Below, in pieces: positions 1 to 10,399 of a stretch of DNA of 64,000 bases. The notes under the pieces were generated by a model that had not been told where the DNA came from, ran no database searches, and saw only the letters and a program-made list of their open reading frames with translations. The DNA lies in the NCBI GenBank assembly GCA_018857735.1, contig JABMCL010002957.1:190001-254000 (forward strand). The letters run 5' to 3'. This stretch comes from Alviniconcha marisindica (Eukaryota > Mollusca > Gastropoda > Provannidae). The first letter of the stretch is position 1. Every line of letters starts with the position of its first letter. The position numbers and the translations under genes were made by a program.

Positions 1-567
1 TGACAGACAGACACAGAGAAGAGACAGAGACAGAGAGAGGGAGAGAGAGACCTGACAGACAGACACAGAGATAGAGACAGAGACAGAGAGAGAGAGAGAG
101 AGAGATCGACAGACAGACACAGAGATAGAGACAGGACAGAGAGAGGGAGAGAGAGACTGACAGACAGACACAGAGATAGAGACAGAGACAAGAGAGGAGA
201 GAGAGGGCTGACAGACAGACACGAGAGACAGAGACAGAGACAGAGAGAGGGAGAGAAGACTGACAGACAGACACAGAGTAGAGACAGAGACAGAGAGAGG
301 AGAGAGAGACTGACAGACAGACACAGAGATAGAGACCAGAGACAGAGAGAGGGAGAGAGAGAACTGACAGACAGACACAGAGATAGAGACAGAGACAGAG
401 AGAGGGAGAGAGAGACTGACAGACAGACACAGAGATAGAGACAGAGACAGAGAGAGGGAGAGAGAGACTGACAGACAGACACAGAGATAGAGACAGAGAC
501 AGAGAGAGGGAGAGAGAGACCGACAGACAGACACAGAGATAGAGACAGAGACAGAGAGAGGGAGAGT
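1..567. repeat. 53-bp purine-rich minisatellite, truncated by window edge
   Basis: About ten head-to-tail copies of a roughly 53-bp GA-rich unit built from GACAGACAGACACAGAG, then a variable GAGACAGAGACAGAGAG stretch and GGGAGAGAGA. Copies differ by small indels. The array runs off the left edge. No open reading frame of interest. Confidence 0.95.
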
Positions 568-584
568 TTGTTCTTCGGTGACAC

Positions 585-1212
585 GACAGATTTTCTCCAC
601 ACACGTACACTGTTCAAGACAGATTTTCTCCACACACGTACACTGTTCAAGACAGATTTTCTCCACACACGTACACTGTTCAAGACAGATTTTCTCCACA
701 CACGTACACTGTTCAAGACAGATTTTCTCCACACACGTACACTGTTCAAGACAGATTTTCTCCACACACGTACACTGTTCAAGACAGATTTTCTCCACAC
801 ACGTACACTGTTCAAGACAGATTTTCTCCACACACGTACACTGTTCAAGACAGATTTTCTCCACACACGTACACTGTTCAAGACAGATTTTCTCCACACA
901 CGTACACTGTTCAAGACAGATTTTCTCCACACACGTACACTGTTCAAGACAGATTTTCTCCACACACGTACACTGTTCAAGACAGATTTTCTCCACACAC
1001 GTACACTGTTCAAGACATATTTTCTCCACACACGTACACTGTTCAAGACAGATTTTCTCCACACACGTACACTGTTCAAGACATATTTTCTCCACACACG
1101 TACACTGTTCAAGACATATTTTCTCCACACACGTACACTGTTCAAGACATATTTTCTCCACACACGTACACTGTTCAAGACAGATTTTCTCCACACACGT
1201 ACACTGTTCAAG
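585..1212. repeat. 33-bp minisatellite, 19 near-identical copies
   Basis: The unit starts GACAGATTTTCTCCACACAC and ends with GTACACTGTTCAA. Nineteen copies fit the 628 bases; the only repeated variant is GACAGATTT versus GACATATTT in copies near the right end. Because 33 is a multiple of three, all frames without a stop stay open through the array, giving ORFs that are artefacts. Near-identity of copies implies recent expansion or homogenisation. Confidence 0.97.
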
Positions 1213-1446
1213 CCTCGGTTTCCGGCATCTTTCCTCCAAACTCGGCCATAATTGGATACGACACTAAAGGAGCACTCTTTATCTCCGCGCAGCTGTCCAC
1301 AGACGCTGTCAGCGCCCTACAAAAGGTTCGCGTACGTATATATACTAAGAAGACTGGCGTCGACCGTAGCGCTGTGTACACAACTTCAACATGAGGGGTG
1401 TCCATCCTGGGTTGAAAGGAGTTCCGTCTCGATTCAAGTAAGTAAG

Positions 1447-1785
1447 TAAACATGGTGCTTAACGTCCATAGAAACCATAAGGCTTATTGGGGACGGGGAG
1501 GGGGGGGGGGGGAGGGGTATGAAGGTGGGGGAAGAGGGAGATTGTATCATAGTACCTATCGCTACACTGTCACCACCAGAAAGTCACAAGACAATGTCCA
1601 CAAACCACAACCTTTTTGAAGAGAAAGGAGAGCCGAAACGATATCGAACCGAGGTCCTTCCGCTTACCAGCCTAACGCCTTACCGCTAGGCCAAACCGGC
1701 TCACGTCTCGATTCAAACGATGTTCATCCCTAATAAGCTGTATGGTTTCTGTGGACGTTGAGCACCATGTTTACTTACTTTTATT
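1447..1785 (-). mobile_element. MITE-like element with about 55-bp inverted ends and a tRNA-like core
   Basis: The left end AGTAAACATGGTGCTTAACG is the reverse complement, with few mismatches, of the right end that finishes near 1785; both include GGTTTCTGTGGACGTT-type sequence. Between them, on the minus strand, a tRNA-like segment near 1638-1710 shows an A box (TGGCCTAGCGGTAAGG) and a B box (GGTTCGATATC). This could be a SINE inserted in a MITE or a tRNA-headed element. Ends like these recur at 19.4, 26.0 and 37.2-37.4 kb. Confidence 0.55.
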
Positions 1786-1829
1786 CAAACGATCGGAGTT
1801 CAGGAGCTGTGTAAGAGTCGAGGTGACCG

Positions 1830-1960
1830 TCCTGGGTTCCCCGTCCTAATGATCGAGCCTTATGGTTTCTGTGGACGTAAAGCAACATTGTACCATGCTT
1901 ACGCATTGGTCACAGTTTGTCCCTAAAATGTCAGTCCGAGATCTGAGGACATTAAGCTGT
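1830..1960. repeat. Dispersed 'GTCGAGGTGACCGTCCTGGG' repeat, copy 1
   Basis: GAGTCGAGGTGACCGTCCTGG, then TATGGTTTCTGTGGACGT and a GGTCACAGTTTGTCCC stretch. The same order is found at 19396-19560, and in reverse orientation at 26025-26075 and 37186-37400. Confidence 0.65.
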
Positions 1961-2141
1961 ACATCATCATCATCATGCAAACGATTTTGGTTTGATTTGT
2001 GCTGGCGTAAGCAGCGTGGACAGTTGTGAAAGAAATGACTGATATCATATGAGATGTCTGTTATAAACTGCCATTTGAGCACCGTTCGGAGACTTATATG
2101 GCAGTGGTTGCAGGAAGGATGTTGTAAACCAGTGCTTGAAG

Positions 2142-2143
<2 letters not shown>

Positions 2144-2198
<55 letters not shown>

Positions 2199-2228
2199 AA
2201 ACAAACAAACACATACACAAACACATGT

Positions 2229-2291
<63 letters not shown>
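2144..2291. repeat. (CA)n microsatellite, interrupted
   Basis: Two long CA runs separated by a short AAACAAACACAT-type interruption. Confidence 0.98.
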
Positions 2292-2292
<1 letters not shown>

Positions 2293-2744
2293 ACACATCC
2301 ATGCGCATCCAGTCACGTGGATGCAGGACGGAACATATCTGCTCTTGAAAGCGGAACTCTGGCCTGTAAACAAGTTTAATGCGACACATCATGTCCTCAG
2401 GTCTCAGGAGACGCGAAGACCTCACAAAATCTAAAGCATCGTTATGACTGACGTAACTACACAGACCGGAACACTCGCCCCACTGACGGATTCCGTGTTT
2501 TGTCCGGAGTTCTGTGTGGAAGAATACGGAATCCGGCAAGCAAATGCTATAGTAGTGAGACACTTTGCACATGGACAATATATATATATATATATAATCA
2601 CTGTCTCGTTTTGAGGGTCAAGACAATTTACATCCCACTTTTCCGCCAGTATCAAAACTGAAAGATGAAATGTTAGCACTTCTTGCGTAGGCTTCTGAGA
2701 GACGTAACCACTGAGCATTGAACAGAACGTGTGTATGTGAGAGA

Positions 2745-2747
<3 letters not shown>

Positions 2748-2826
<79 letters not shown>
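2748..2826. repeat. (TG)n followed by (AG)n
   Basis: About 60 bases of TG dinucleotides run directly into GA dinucleotides; an imperfect AG stretch follows to about 2848. Confidence 0.98.
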
Positions 2827-2827
<1 letters not shown>

Positions 2828-2959
2828 GATTAAGTCCGAGAGAGAGAGAAATTAAGTCATCAGATTACTGACAACATCTGCTTCCGCAGAGACAGAGATG
2901 CTTGTTCAGTAAAGAATTCACCCTGTAACTTCCGTTCACAGAGGTAGCCTCCTAGCGAT

Positions 2960-3060
2960 CTTCCTATGTCTTTGGTACTGTACAGTTTCCCGTCTTTGGT
3001 ACTGTACAGTTTCCCCTGTCTTTGATACTGTACAGTTTTCCCTACGTCTGTGGTACTGTG
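2960..3060. repeat. Short minisatellite, about 25-30 bp units
   Basis: Three to four copies of a unit with CTTTGGTACTGTACAGTTTCC, degrading to the right up to about 3180. Confidence 0.8.
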
Positions 3061-3261
3061 CACCTTTTTGGCTCACCTTAAGCACCGTTCACCTTCAATA
3101 TTGTCCAGTTGTCTCCGCCTTTAGTACTATGCAGTTTTGTTCGCCCTTATTTAGTACTGTAGTTTTCTGCCTCTACGGTTCATTTTTTTCGTCTATAGTG
3201 CTGTGAAGAATCCACGGTGTAGACGACGTGTTTTCCCACAGTGACTCGGTGAAGTAGAAAA

Positions 3262-3372
3262 GTAACCAGCCAAGGCTACAGAGCATAAAACTAACCAGCC
3301 AAGGCTACAGAGCATAAAACTAACCAGCCAAGGCTACAGAGCATAAAACTAACCAGTCAAGGCTACAGAGCA
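3262..3372. repeat. 29-bp minisatellite, 4 copies
   Basis: The unit contains AACCAGCCAAGGCTACAGAG followed by CATAAAACT. Four copies; the last has AGTCAAGG in place of AGCCAAGG. Confidence 0.95.
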
Positions 3373-3660
3373 CGTAATAGCTATCTACAGCAGTATAAGG
3401 CTCAAAGGCTCTATATACCCTGCTACAGGCCAGTGTATCACAAAGGACAAATATCAAACTGCACGGGGACGAGTAGATTGGCCTTGAGTACAGTTAATAC
3501 CTTTTTCCGACTATTATTTTCTAAGAATGGAGAAGTATTACTTTTTACTATACGCATATTACTATTAGTTCAAGGAGACAAGCAAAGACTCACATTCAAA
3601 CACCCCCACCCGGCCAACCATCCCCTTCCCCCCGCCATTAAACAGATAAGTTTCAAAAAG

Positions 3661-3786
3661 AGAAAGGTTACCTTTACCGTTTCAAACTCACCAGGGATCT
3701 TCAAAATGAATCAGTGTTACCACAAAATGTGTTACCTTTACCGTTTCAGTCAAACTCACCAGGGATCTTCAAAATGAATCAGTGAT
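3661..3786. repeat. Two-copy direct repeat
   Basis: A segment containing GTTACCTTTACCGTTTCA and CACCAGGGATCTTCAAAATG occurs twice in tandem with a few bases of difference. Confidence 0.85.
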
Positions 3787-4124
3787 ACCACAAAACGACG
3801 TAAAAATGAAAAGATGACAGGTGCACGGTTATTATTACACTGAGTGTTAAAGATACCACCCAAAGCAACGTCAAAACAAGAAGCAAACAAAACAAAACAA
3901 AAACAAACTAAAAATCGACATTAACAGCTTTTGCTGAGAAAAAAATACAAAAATAATGAAAGCAGAAATGCATAATTTACCTTACTTGCATGACCGCTAT
4001 AGTTACTGGAAGCATTATGCTCACGACGGTGTCCATAAAATCGCACGAACTGAACTCGGCTGAATAAGAAGGGGTTGTCAAAAGACACAACTTCAAGTTT
4101 CATCCTTCTGATGCTGCCACAATG

Positions 4125-4806
4125 AACTGAAAACAGCGTCAAGGTCACTGCAATGAGAACGGAAGTGTGCAAAAACTCAACAGGAGAACTGAAAACAGCG
4201 TCAAGGTCACTGCAATGAGAACAGACGTGTGCAAAAGCTCAACAGGAGAACTGAAAACAGCGTCAAGGTCACTGCAATGAAAAAGGAAGTGTGCAAAAGC
4301 TCAACAGCAGAACTGAAAACAGCGTCAAGGTCACTGCAATGAGAATGGAAGTGTGTGAAAGCTCAACAGGAGAACTGAAAACAGCGTCACGGTCACTGCA
4401 ATGAGAACGGAAGTGTGCGAAAGCTGAACAGGAGAACTGAAAACAGCGTCAAGGTCACTGCAATGAGAACGGAAGTGTGCGAAAGCTCAACAGGAGAACT
4501 GAAAACAGCGTCAAGGTCACTGCAATGAGAATGGAAGTGTGTGAAAGCTCAACAGGAGAACTGAAAACAGCGTCACGGTCACTGCAATGAGAACGGAAGT
4601 GTGCGAAAGCTCAACAGGAGAACTTAAAACAGCGTCAAGGTCACTGCAATGAGAACGGAGGTGTGCGAAAGCTGAACAGGAGAACTTAAAACAGCGTCAA
4701 GGTCACTGCAATGAGAACGGAAGTGTGCGAAAGCTGAACAGGAGAACTTAAAACAGCGTCAAGGTCACTGCAATGAGAACGGAAGTGTGCGAAAGCTGAA
4801 CAGGAA
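4125..4806. repeat. 62-bp minisatellite, about 11 copies
   Basis: GAAAACAGCGTCAAGGTCAC recurs every 62 bases, followed by TGCAATGAGAACGGAAGTGTG and a variable AAAGCTCAACAGGA. Copies differ by about 2-5 substitutions. Confidence 0.96.
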
Positions 4807-6403
4807 TACTGTCATGGGGCAGGGCAGCAACGGTAGGGGGGGAGGGGGGAGGCGGGGATGGCACAGAGCTAAAAGACAACATCCAGGATCTACAGTCTCT
4901 TGTTGGGAACTTTAGCAGTACCGCAGCAAGCACTGCATGTCCTTTAAAACCCAATTTAGTGCCAGGACGACCAAGAACATGCTGAGCGGTGATCCACGGG
5001 GACACAGACCACGATCAATCTTTAGTGCTGAGTAGGCAGGGAGCACCTGCTGCCTTTCAACCAACTACGGAAATTCTGAGACGGCAAGAAAGTTTCGCCG
5101 AGTTAGTCCCTTCAACACTGCCGATGTTCCGGTACTGGTCTACAATTCAGTCTGATTGACTGGTTCCAAGATTAAAGAAAAGTATACCCCCCAATTTAAA
5201 AAAAAAAAAGTTTTTAAAGAATGGTTAGAAACAATAATAACAATAAAATAATTAGAAATAAATTAGATTTAAAAGCAATAATAATCTATATAAAAATTAA
5301 GTATATTATATAAATGCATAATGACAAACACCAGTAGCAAGCAGCACGTTCTACCTACCAAGCATCATCTCCAAAGATGCTCAGCTTGGTGGATAATAAA
5401 AAAAAATTAAAGGACATTATATAAATGCATAATGGAAAACACCAGTGGCCAGCTGCACATTCCACCGACCAAGCGTCAACTCCATAGACGCTGAGCCGTG
5501 TGGAGGGTGGGCATGTCAATCAGTATATCACACTGATCGTTACACAGACCCACATTTTCGTCTTTCTTTCCATGTGAACAAAAAAAAAAACATGATGACA
5601 GTTTATTACTATTATTCAACCATGAACTCGACTATCTCCAAGAAAGGGTAAATGCTGGGATTTGAGACAGTGGATTTAAACGAGTGACAGTCGTATGGAT
5701 TAGCTTCAATGAAACATTCATGTACATGTATACACACAACTCAGTGTAATAAACGGACACTGTCACAAATAAAGCATACATTAGAACCAATCAGTTCAGG
5801 AATTATGCCATGGAACTAAAAGTGAATGCATAATGGCACAAAAGAACATCGGAACCGCAATAACCAAGTTTCAAAATGAACAGAAAAAAATGGCCAGTTG
5901 TATCTCTTTGCGGATTTCTTTGAAAAAATAACAACATTCATAACGTATCCGTAACTCTGTCCAACAATCCGCCCACCCTCCAAGCCCCCACTCCACTTCA
6001 TTCCATCTTGACCTCTGAACTTGAGCATATAAACAGCAACATGGAATTCAAAAAATAATAACCAGTACATCCATAATCACTTCATGAGAAAGGCAATGAA
6101 AATAAATACTCATAGAAATATAAACTATGTGCTGTGAACTCAATGCATGAGAATGTATATATTCCATAAACGGAAATGGTGAAACATGAAAAGGACAAAA
6201 GAAAAAAGAAAAAAAGAAAGAAATAATGAATTTTAACCAAAAATAAAGAACACAACAAAAATTGCATGTTAGTTCATACATATAGGCACATTTAGAAAGC
6301 TAAATGAAAAATAAAAGTCACGGAACAAGATTATAATAGCAGTTCTGGAACTGCACGATGCTGCACCGTGGCCCAGATGGCAGTCTGCGATGCGGCCAAG
6401 GAG
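4807..6403. other. Non-coding; one diverged two-copy repeat, otherwise nothing recognised
   Basis: A block near 5306-5392 (TTATATAAATGCATAATGAC, ACCAAGCATCATCTCC) is repeated, diverged, at about 5412-5506. The rest is AT-rich with poly-A tracts. The short open frames here show neither homology I recognise nor splice-bounded exons. Confidence 0.6.
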
Positions 6404-6529
6404 TTAATTGTCACCCTCATACTCTGCAACATTTAGCGTTTGCCTTCGACCAGCAGGGGTCACAGACTTATGCTTCTGGCTCAGACCACACCCCTGTTGC
6501 GCTTTAGCAAGTTTGGCATGAAAACTGGA
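6404..6529 (-). CDS. Possible orphan terminal exon (41 codons and stop)
   Basis: On the minus strand a 3' splice site (TTTGCTTTCAG) opens a 126-nt frame that starts SSFHAKLAKAQQGC, contains KHKSVTPAGRRQ and ends EYEGDN then TAA. The composition is protein-like, unlike the surrounding repeats, and has no simple-sequence character. No partner exon was found between 6.5 and 17.7 kb. It could be the last exon of an unidentified gene or a further alternative end of GRAMD4 upstream; splicing in frame 0, like exons 18A and 18B, would be compatible with GRAMD4 exon 17. I do not recognise the sequence. Confidence 0.35.
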   Translation of the reverse strand, partial: SSFHAKLAKAQQGCGLSQKHKSVTPAGRRQTLNVAEYEGDN

Positions 6530-8220
6530 CTGAAAGCAAATCATTTCTGTCCATAAAAAAATATATTAAACAAATTCAGCACACTTTACGCCCCAGTCAA
6601 GAATATTTTCCCCCATGGGAAATGGAGGTTGTTGCCCCCCCCCCCCCCCCCCCCCCCCAATCTCCCAGGAAAGCTCCCAGCGATGGAATTGCACCACCCA
6701 CCTGAACTACCCACACGCTAACACTGGTGGAGTTTCTCTGGACTTGCCACTGCTTGCTTTTTTTTGTTTTTTTCCGCTGCTGTGGGTTCTTTAATGTAAG
6801 CGCACCTGTAGCATGTCACAGGACTTCAGCTTTTCATCTCTTCTGAAGGACCAACACCCTGAGAATGGAGGTAGGGGGTGGGCCAAGAAGGGGGGGGGGG
6901 GGGAGGAAGAAGAGGGAAAGGGGGGGTGGGGGGTGCGGTGGATGGTGACAGCTTGATGCAACCCTGTTTCCTTTCAATTCCTGAACAGAGTGCACAGCAA
7001 AAAAGCATGCAGCTGCACACATACACACATGTATACACTGAAAAGTAAAAAGGCTACTTTTGCATTCTGTTGATGGTGGTGATGACAACGATTAATGATG
7101 ATGACGGTGATGGTGATGACATCTGTCCCTTAATGGAACTGGGGGGTGGGGGGAGGGGGTTACACAGCTCAAATAAACACGAATAAAATTCAAATGAATT
7201 CAATGGAAGGCAATGAGCAGTGTCTGCCTATAGTTTGAGAACTGGGAGGAGGGAAGAGGAGGGGGAGAAGGAAGAGGGGGGAGGGGGGGGGGATGTGGAG
7301 GAAGTGGGAATGAATAGAGAGTTGAAGAAAAAGAAGGTACGAAAGTCTTCAGTTGATGCAAAAAAGGTGCAGAGGATGAATCAAATGTTGATGCCTGTTC
7401 CCTGGACAGGAGCTGCAGGTGTGAAGCAGTGGGGGCCAAAAAACAAAAACAAAAACACGAAATACAAAACACACAACAATAGCAACAAAAATCAGCACCT
7501 ACAGAACCACCATATACAGGTAGTTTGCCATACATATACATACACAAAATGTAGCATGCACCAAAAACAATACACAGCACCTGTCTAGTCTGATCACATT
7601 CATAAAAGAGGGGAGAATAAACTTTTGGCAGACTCTGACACAATTTGGCTCAAACACTGCCATACAGACCACTTTGGCTCAAACATGAACTCGCAGATGA
7701 CAAACATTTAAACGAGCCCATTAATTATCTCCCCTTCACTTCCGCCAAAAGGGAAACTGGGTGGCCATGCAATAAACTGACACCGGTTGCAACATGGACG
7801 CCACTTTGTCTTATTTGAGCGCTGCATGCTAATATCAAGATCATGATACTTTACCATATTAAAAGTCAGTATGAGTATATAACTTCCCTCCTTCGTTTGA
7901 CCTGGTAAAACGATCTGACAAACAGCTAACCTGCTGTTAGTGAGAAACAGCAGCAAGCGCTCTGATTCTGAAGCAAGAAACCGAGACATTTCACAGCAGA
8001 CTTTTCTGACTAGGTGCACATCGGCTTGGGTCTTTTATACACAATAACACAACATGGAGGTATGGCGTGAACATGTAACAGTTGCAGCACTTTTGCTTCA
8101 ACCTTTTTTAAAATAGTGACTAGTTGTACCAGTATCTCACAGTTGTATACATTCAACATTGAATTCTGAAATGAACATGTGATCCTAAATGGTTGTACAT
8201 TATGACAGTTATTGGTAGAC
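6530..8220. other. Non-coding; homopolymer and purine-rich tracts
   Basis: Contains a 24-base C run at 6635-6658, G-rich tracts near 6890-6930, 7141-7160 and 7246-7290, and an A-rich stretch around 7440-7500. No exon supported. Confidence 0.6.
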
Positions 8221-8720
8221 ACTGGGTATACTACTCTTTCACAGGCCACTATCAGCAAGATTACAGTGTGATTGTGATATAATAAGCTTACGCTGCAGCA
8301 CATAGAAACAGTTTGCATACACTAGATGTACTAGTCTTTCACAAGCCACAGTCGGCAAGGAGACTACAGTGTGAAGGTGTGATATAACAAGTTTATGCCG
8401 CAGCACATAAAAAAGGTTTACATACACTAGATGTACTAGTCTTTCACAAGCCACAGTCGGCAAGGAGACTACAGTGTGAAGGTGTGATATAACAAGTTTA
8501 TGCCGCAGCACATAGAAACAGGGTTTTCATACACTAGATGTACTAGTCTTTCACAAGCCACAGTCGGCAAGGAGACTACAGTGTGAAGGTGTGATATAAC
8601 AAGTTTATGCCGCAGCACATAAAAACAGTTTACATACACTAGTCTTTCACAAGCCACAATCAACAAGGAGATTATGGTGTTATAGCTGCAGCGCACAAAA
8701 CAAAACAAAAACAGTTTACA
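8221..8720. repeat. About 106-bp minisatellite, 4-5 copies
   Basis: ACTAGATGTACTAGTCTTTC recurs at about 106-base spacing, followed by CACAGTCGGCAAGGAGAC, AGTGTGAAGGTGTGATAT and CCGCAGCACATA. The outer copies are diverged; CTAGTCTTTCACA is shared with the 10.4-12.9 kb array, so the two arrays may be related. Confidence 0.92.
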
Positions 8721-8973
8721 TACACTAGTTGCACTAGCCCTTCACACAGAGTGGATGTGAACAAGAAGTATGGTGGTACCTCTAGCCACAACACATGAAA
8801 ACACTTTTACAGTAGACAAGTACTGGACTAGAATTTAACACACAGCAGTCAATCAAAGCAGACTGTTGATTTGGTGATTGTAATAATGTACACGTTTTCA
8901 AGTCTCAAGCTGCTGTAGGATTATAATGTTGTTTTCTGTTATCCCTCCATTAATGTATCGCCAGCCTTTTTTT

Positions 8974-9000
8974 GGGGGGGGAGGGGGGGGGGGGGGGGGG
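8974..9000. repeat. Poly-G tract
   Basis: Twenty-seven bases, all G except one A. Confidence 0.98.
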
Positions 9001-9165
9001 TGCATAAATATGTGTAGCTACCTTTTCCTCACAATACTTTTGGCCACAAGTATTTGTAGCCACCTTTTCCTTATATTGTCTTGGCCACAAGTATTTGTAG
9101 CCACCTTTTCCTCACAAGTTTTTCGGGCGACAAGTATTTATAGCCACCTTTTCCTCACAAGTTTC
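9001..9165. repeat. About 43-bp minisatellite, 4 copies
   Basis: TAGCCACCTTTTCCTCACA recurs, each copy followed by a variable GCCACAAGTATTTG stretch. Confidence 0.9.
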
Positions 9166-9943
9166 AAGTCATTTGCCATGACTTTTTAATGCGTCTTTGA
9201 GGCATCTTGTAAGCGTACTTCGGTTTCTGGTGGAGTAACAAACTGTGTTAAACAATTTAATGTTCATTTTATCATTTTACATGTAGCACTGGGAACTTTA
9301 TCTAATGAAAACAAGACTTTAGTCATAATCTGTGCAAGCCTGCCATGTGATTTTAGTCACTATTCTTGTTTTATTCTACAGGGCTGCAAATCTACTTCAA
9401 TGTGGTACTACAGAAATTGTGATTTATCATTATTACTGTAACACAGTCAAAATGGACATGTGTTTATTGTATGCACAAGGGAATATCTACATTTACTAGC
9501 AGCTCAGGAAACACACGATACAGTAAACACTAGCTACATTAGTCTTTTACATAGTCAACATGAACAAGGAGTTGCGAGAATATGTGACAACTCCATCTAG
9601 TTGCAGCACAAAAACAAAAACAACAAAGAAACAAAACATGTACAATAGTTGTATTAGCCTTGTACAAACAGTTACTTATACACAGTCAACAAGAGTTGTG
9701 GAGTGAACATGCGATATCCACATCCAGTCGTAGCACTTGAAAACATCTTACTCACACAATGAAATGCGAGTCTTCCGAATACAGTCAACATGAACATAGC
9801 GAGTCTTTCAATGAAATGCGAGAATACAGTCAACATGAACAAGGAGATATGTGTGAATGTAGGATATTTACCTTGAGCTGCAAATATAGAAAACACATTA
9901 CGGTAGACACTAGCTGTACTCAGTCAGAATCTAGCTAGCTGTA
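9166..9943. other. Non-coding; fragments of the CAGTCAACA repeat
   Basis: Scattered AGTCAACATGAACAAGGAG phrases show this is a decayed relative of the array at 10.4-12.9 kb. No exon supported. Confidence 0.5.
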
Positions 9944-9947
9944 TTAA

Positions 9948-10179
9948 CCCCTTCACTGCCATGCTGGCTGTGCTGTCATTCTGAAAATGACCAATAAAAG
10001 TGTCAAATCTGAAAGAGTACCGATTTTTTACCCTTCGCATAAGCACGTGAAATTATTTCTATCAAAATGCACAGTACTGAAAGCAGATTTGTTACAAGAG
10101 CATCAAATGTATTGTCTTGCAGGCATGTACGTGTGTACTTTTCAGGCTGGGAATTTTACTGGCTGGGGCAGTGAAGGGG
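9948..10179. mobile_element. piggyBac-type MITE, copy 1
   Basis: A 232-bp element with perfect ends CCCCTTCACTGCC and GGCAGTGAAGGGG, flanked on both sides by TTAA (9944-9947 and 10180-10183). A TTAA target site and a CCC-starting inverted repeat are the hallmarks of the piggyBac superfamily. Internal phrases (CAATAAAAGTG, GCTGGGGCAGTGAAGG) match the copy at 39.7 kb. No transposase; non-autonomous. Confidence 0.9.
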
Positions 10180-10399
10180 TTAAGTCTTACATTAGCTGGA
10201 TTAAGTCTCACGCTAGTTGTACTTGGTAAGTCTTTAACACACAATCAACATGAACCTAGAGGCTTGATGTGAACAAGCACCAACTATCTCTAGCTGCAGC
10301 CCAGAAAAAGGCTTCAGGCTAAACTCAAGGAGAGCACAAACACATATCTACAGGATTTCAATACATTATACTGTAGACATAACAATGGGTATTCTAATT

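Larger units (their letters stand above)
1219..2130 (+). repeat. Dispersed repeat, copy 1 (composite, carries an inserted element)
   Basis: The left part (CTCTTTATCTCCGCGCAGCT, CTGTCAGCG) and the right part (TTTGGTTTGATTTGTGCTGG, CTGCCATTTGAGCA, TATGGCAGTGGTTG) both match 35521-35985 in the same order. Copy 1 is longer because a second element with terminal inverted repeats (1447-1785) lies inside it. No coding capacity recognised; the family is unidentified. Confidence 0.7.

Noticed and set aside
585..1212. CRISPR array
   Set aside because: Repeats are directly adjacent with no unique spacers, and the window is animal DNA.
568..1267. Long open frames over the 33-bp repeat
   Set aside because: Unit length is a multiple of three and all copies are identical, so frames stay open by default; no ATG in a good context and no homology.
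4748..5005. Minus-strand frame past the 62-bp array as a LINE 3' end
   Set aside because: No reverse-transcriptase motif or poly-A tail; cannot be assigned.
7708..8019. 103-codon minus-strand frame
   Set aside because: No homology recognised, no splice-site support, ordinary length for chance in this composition.
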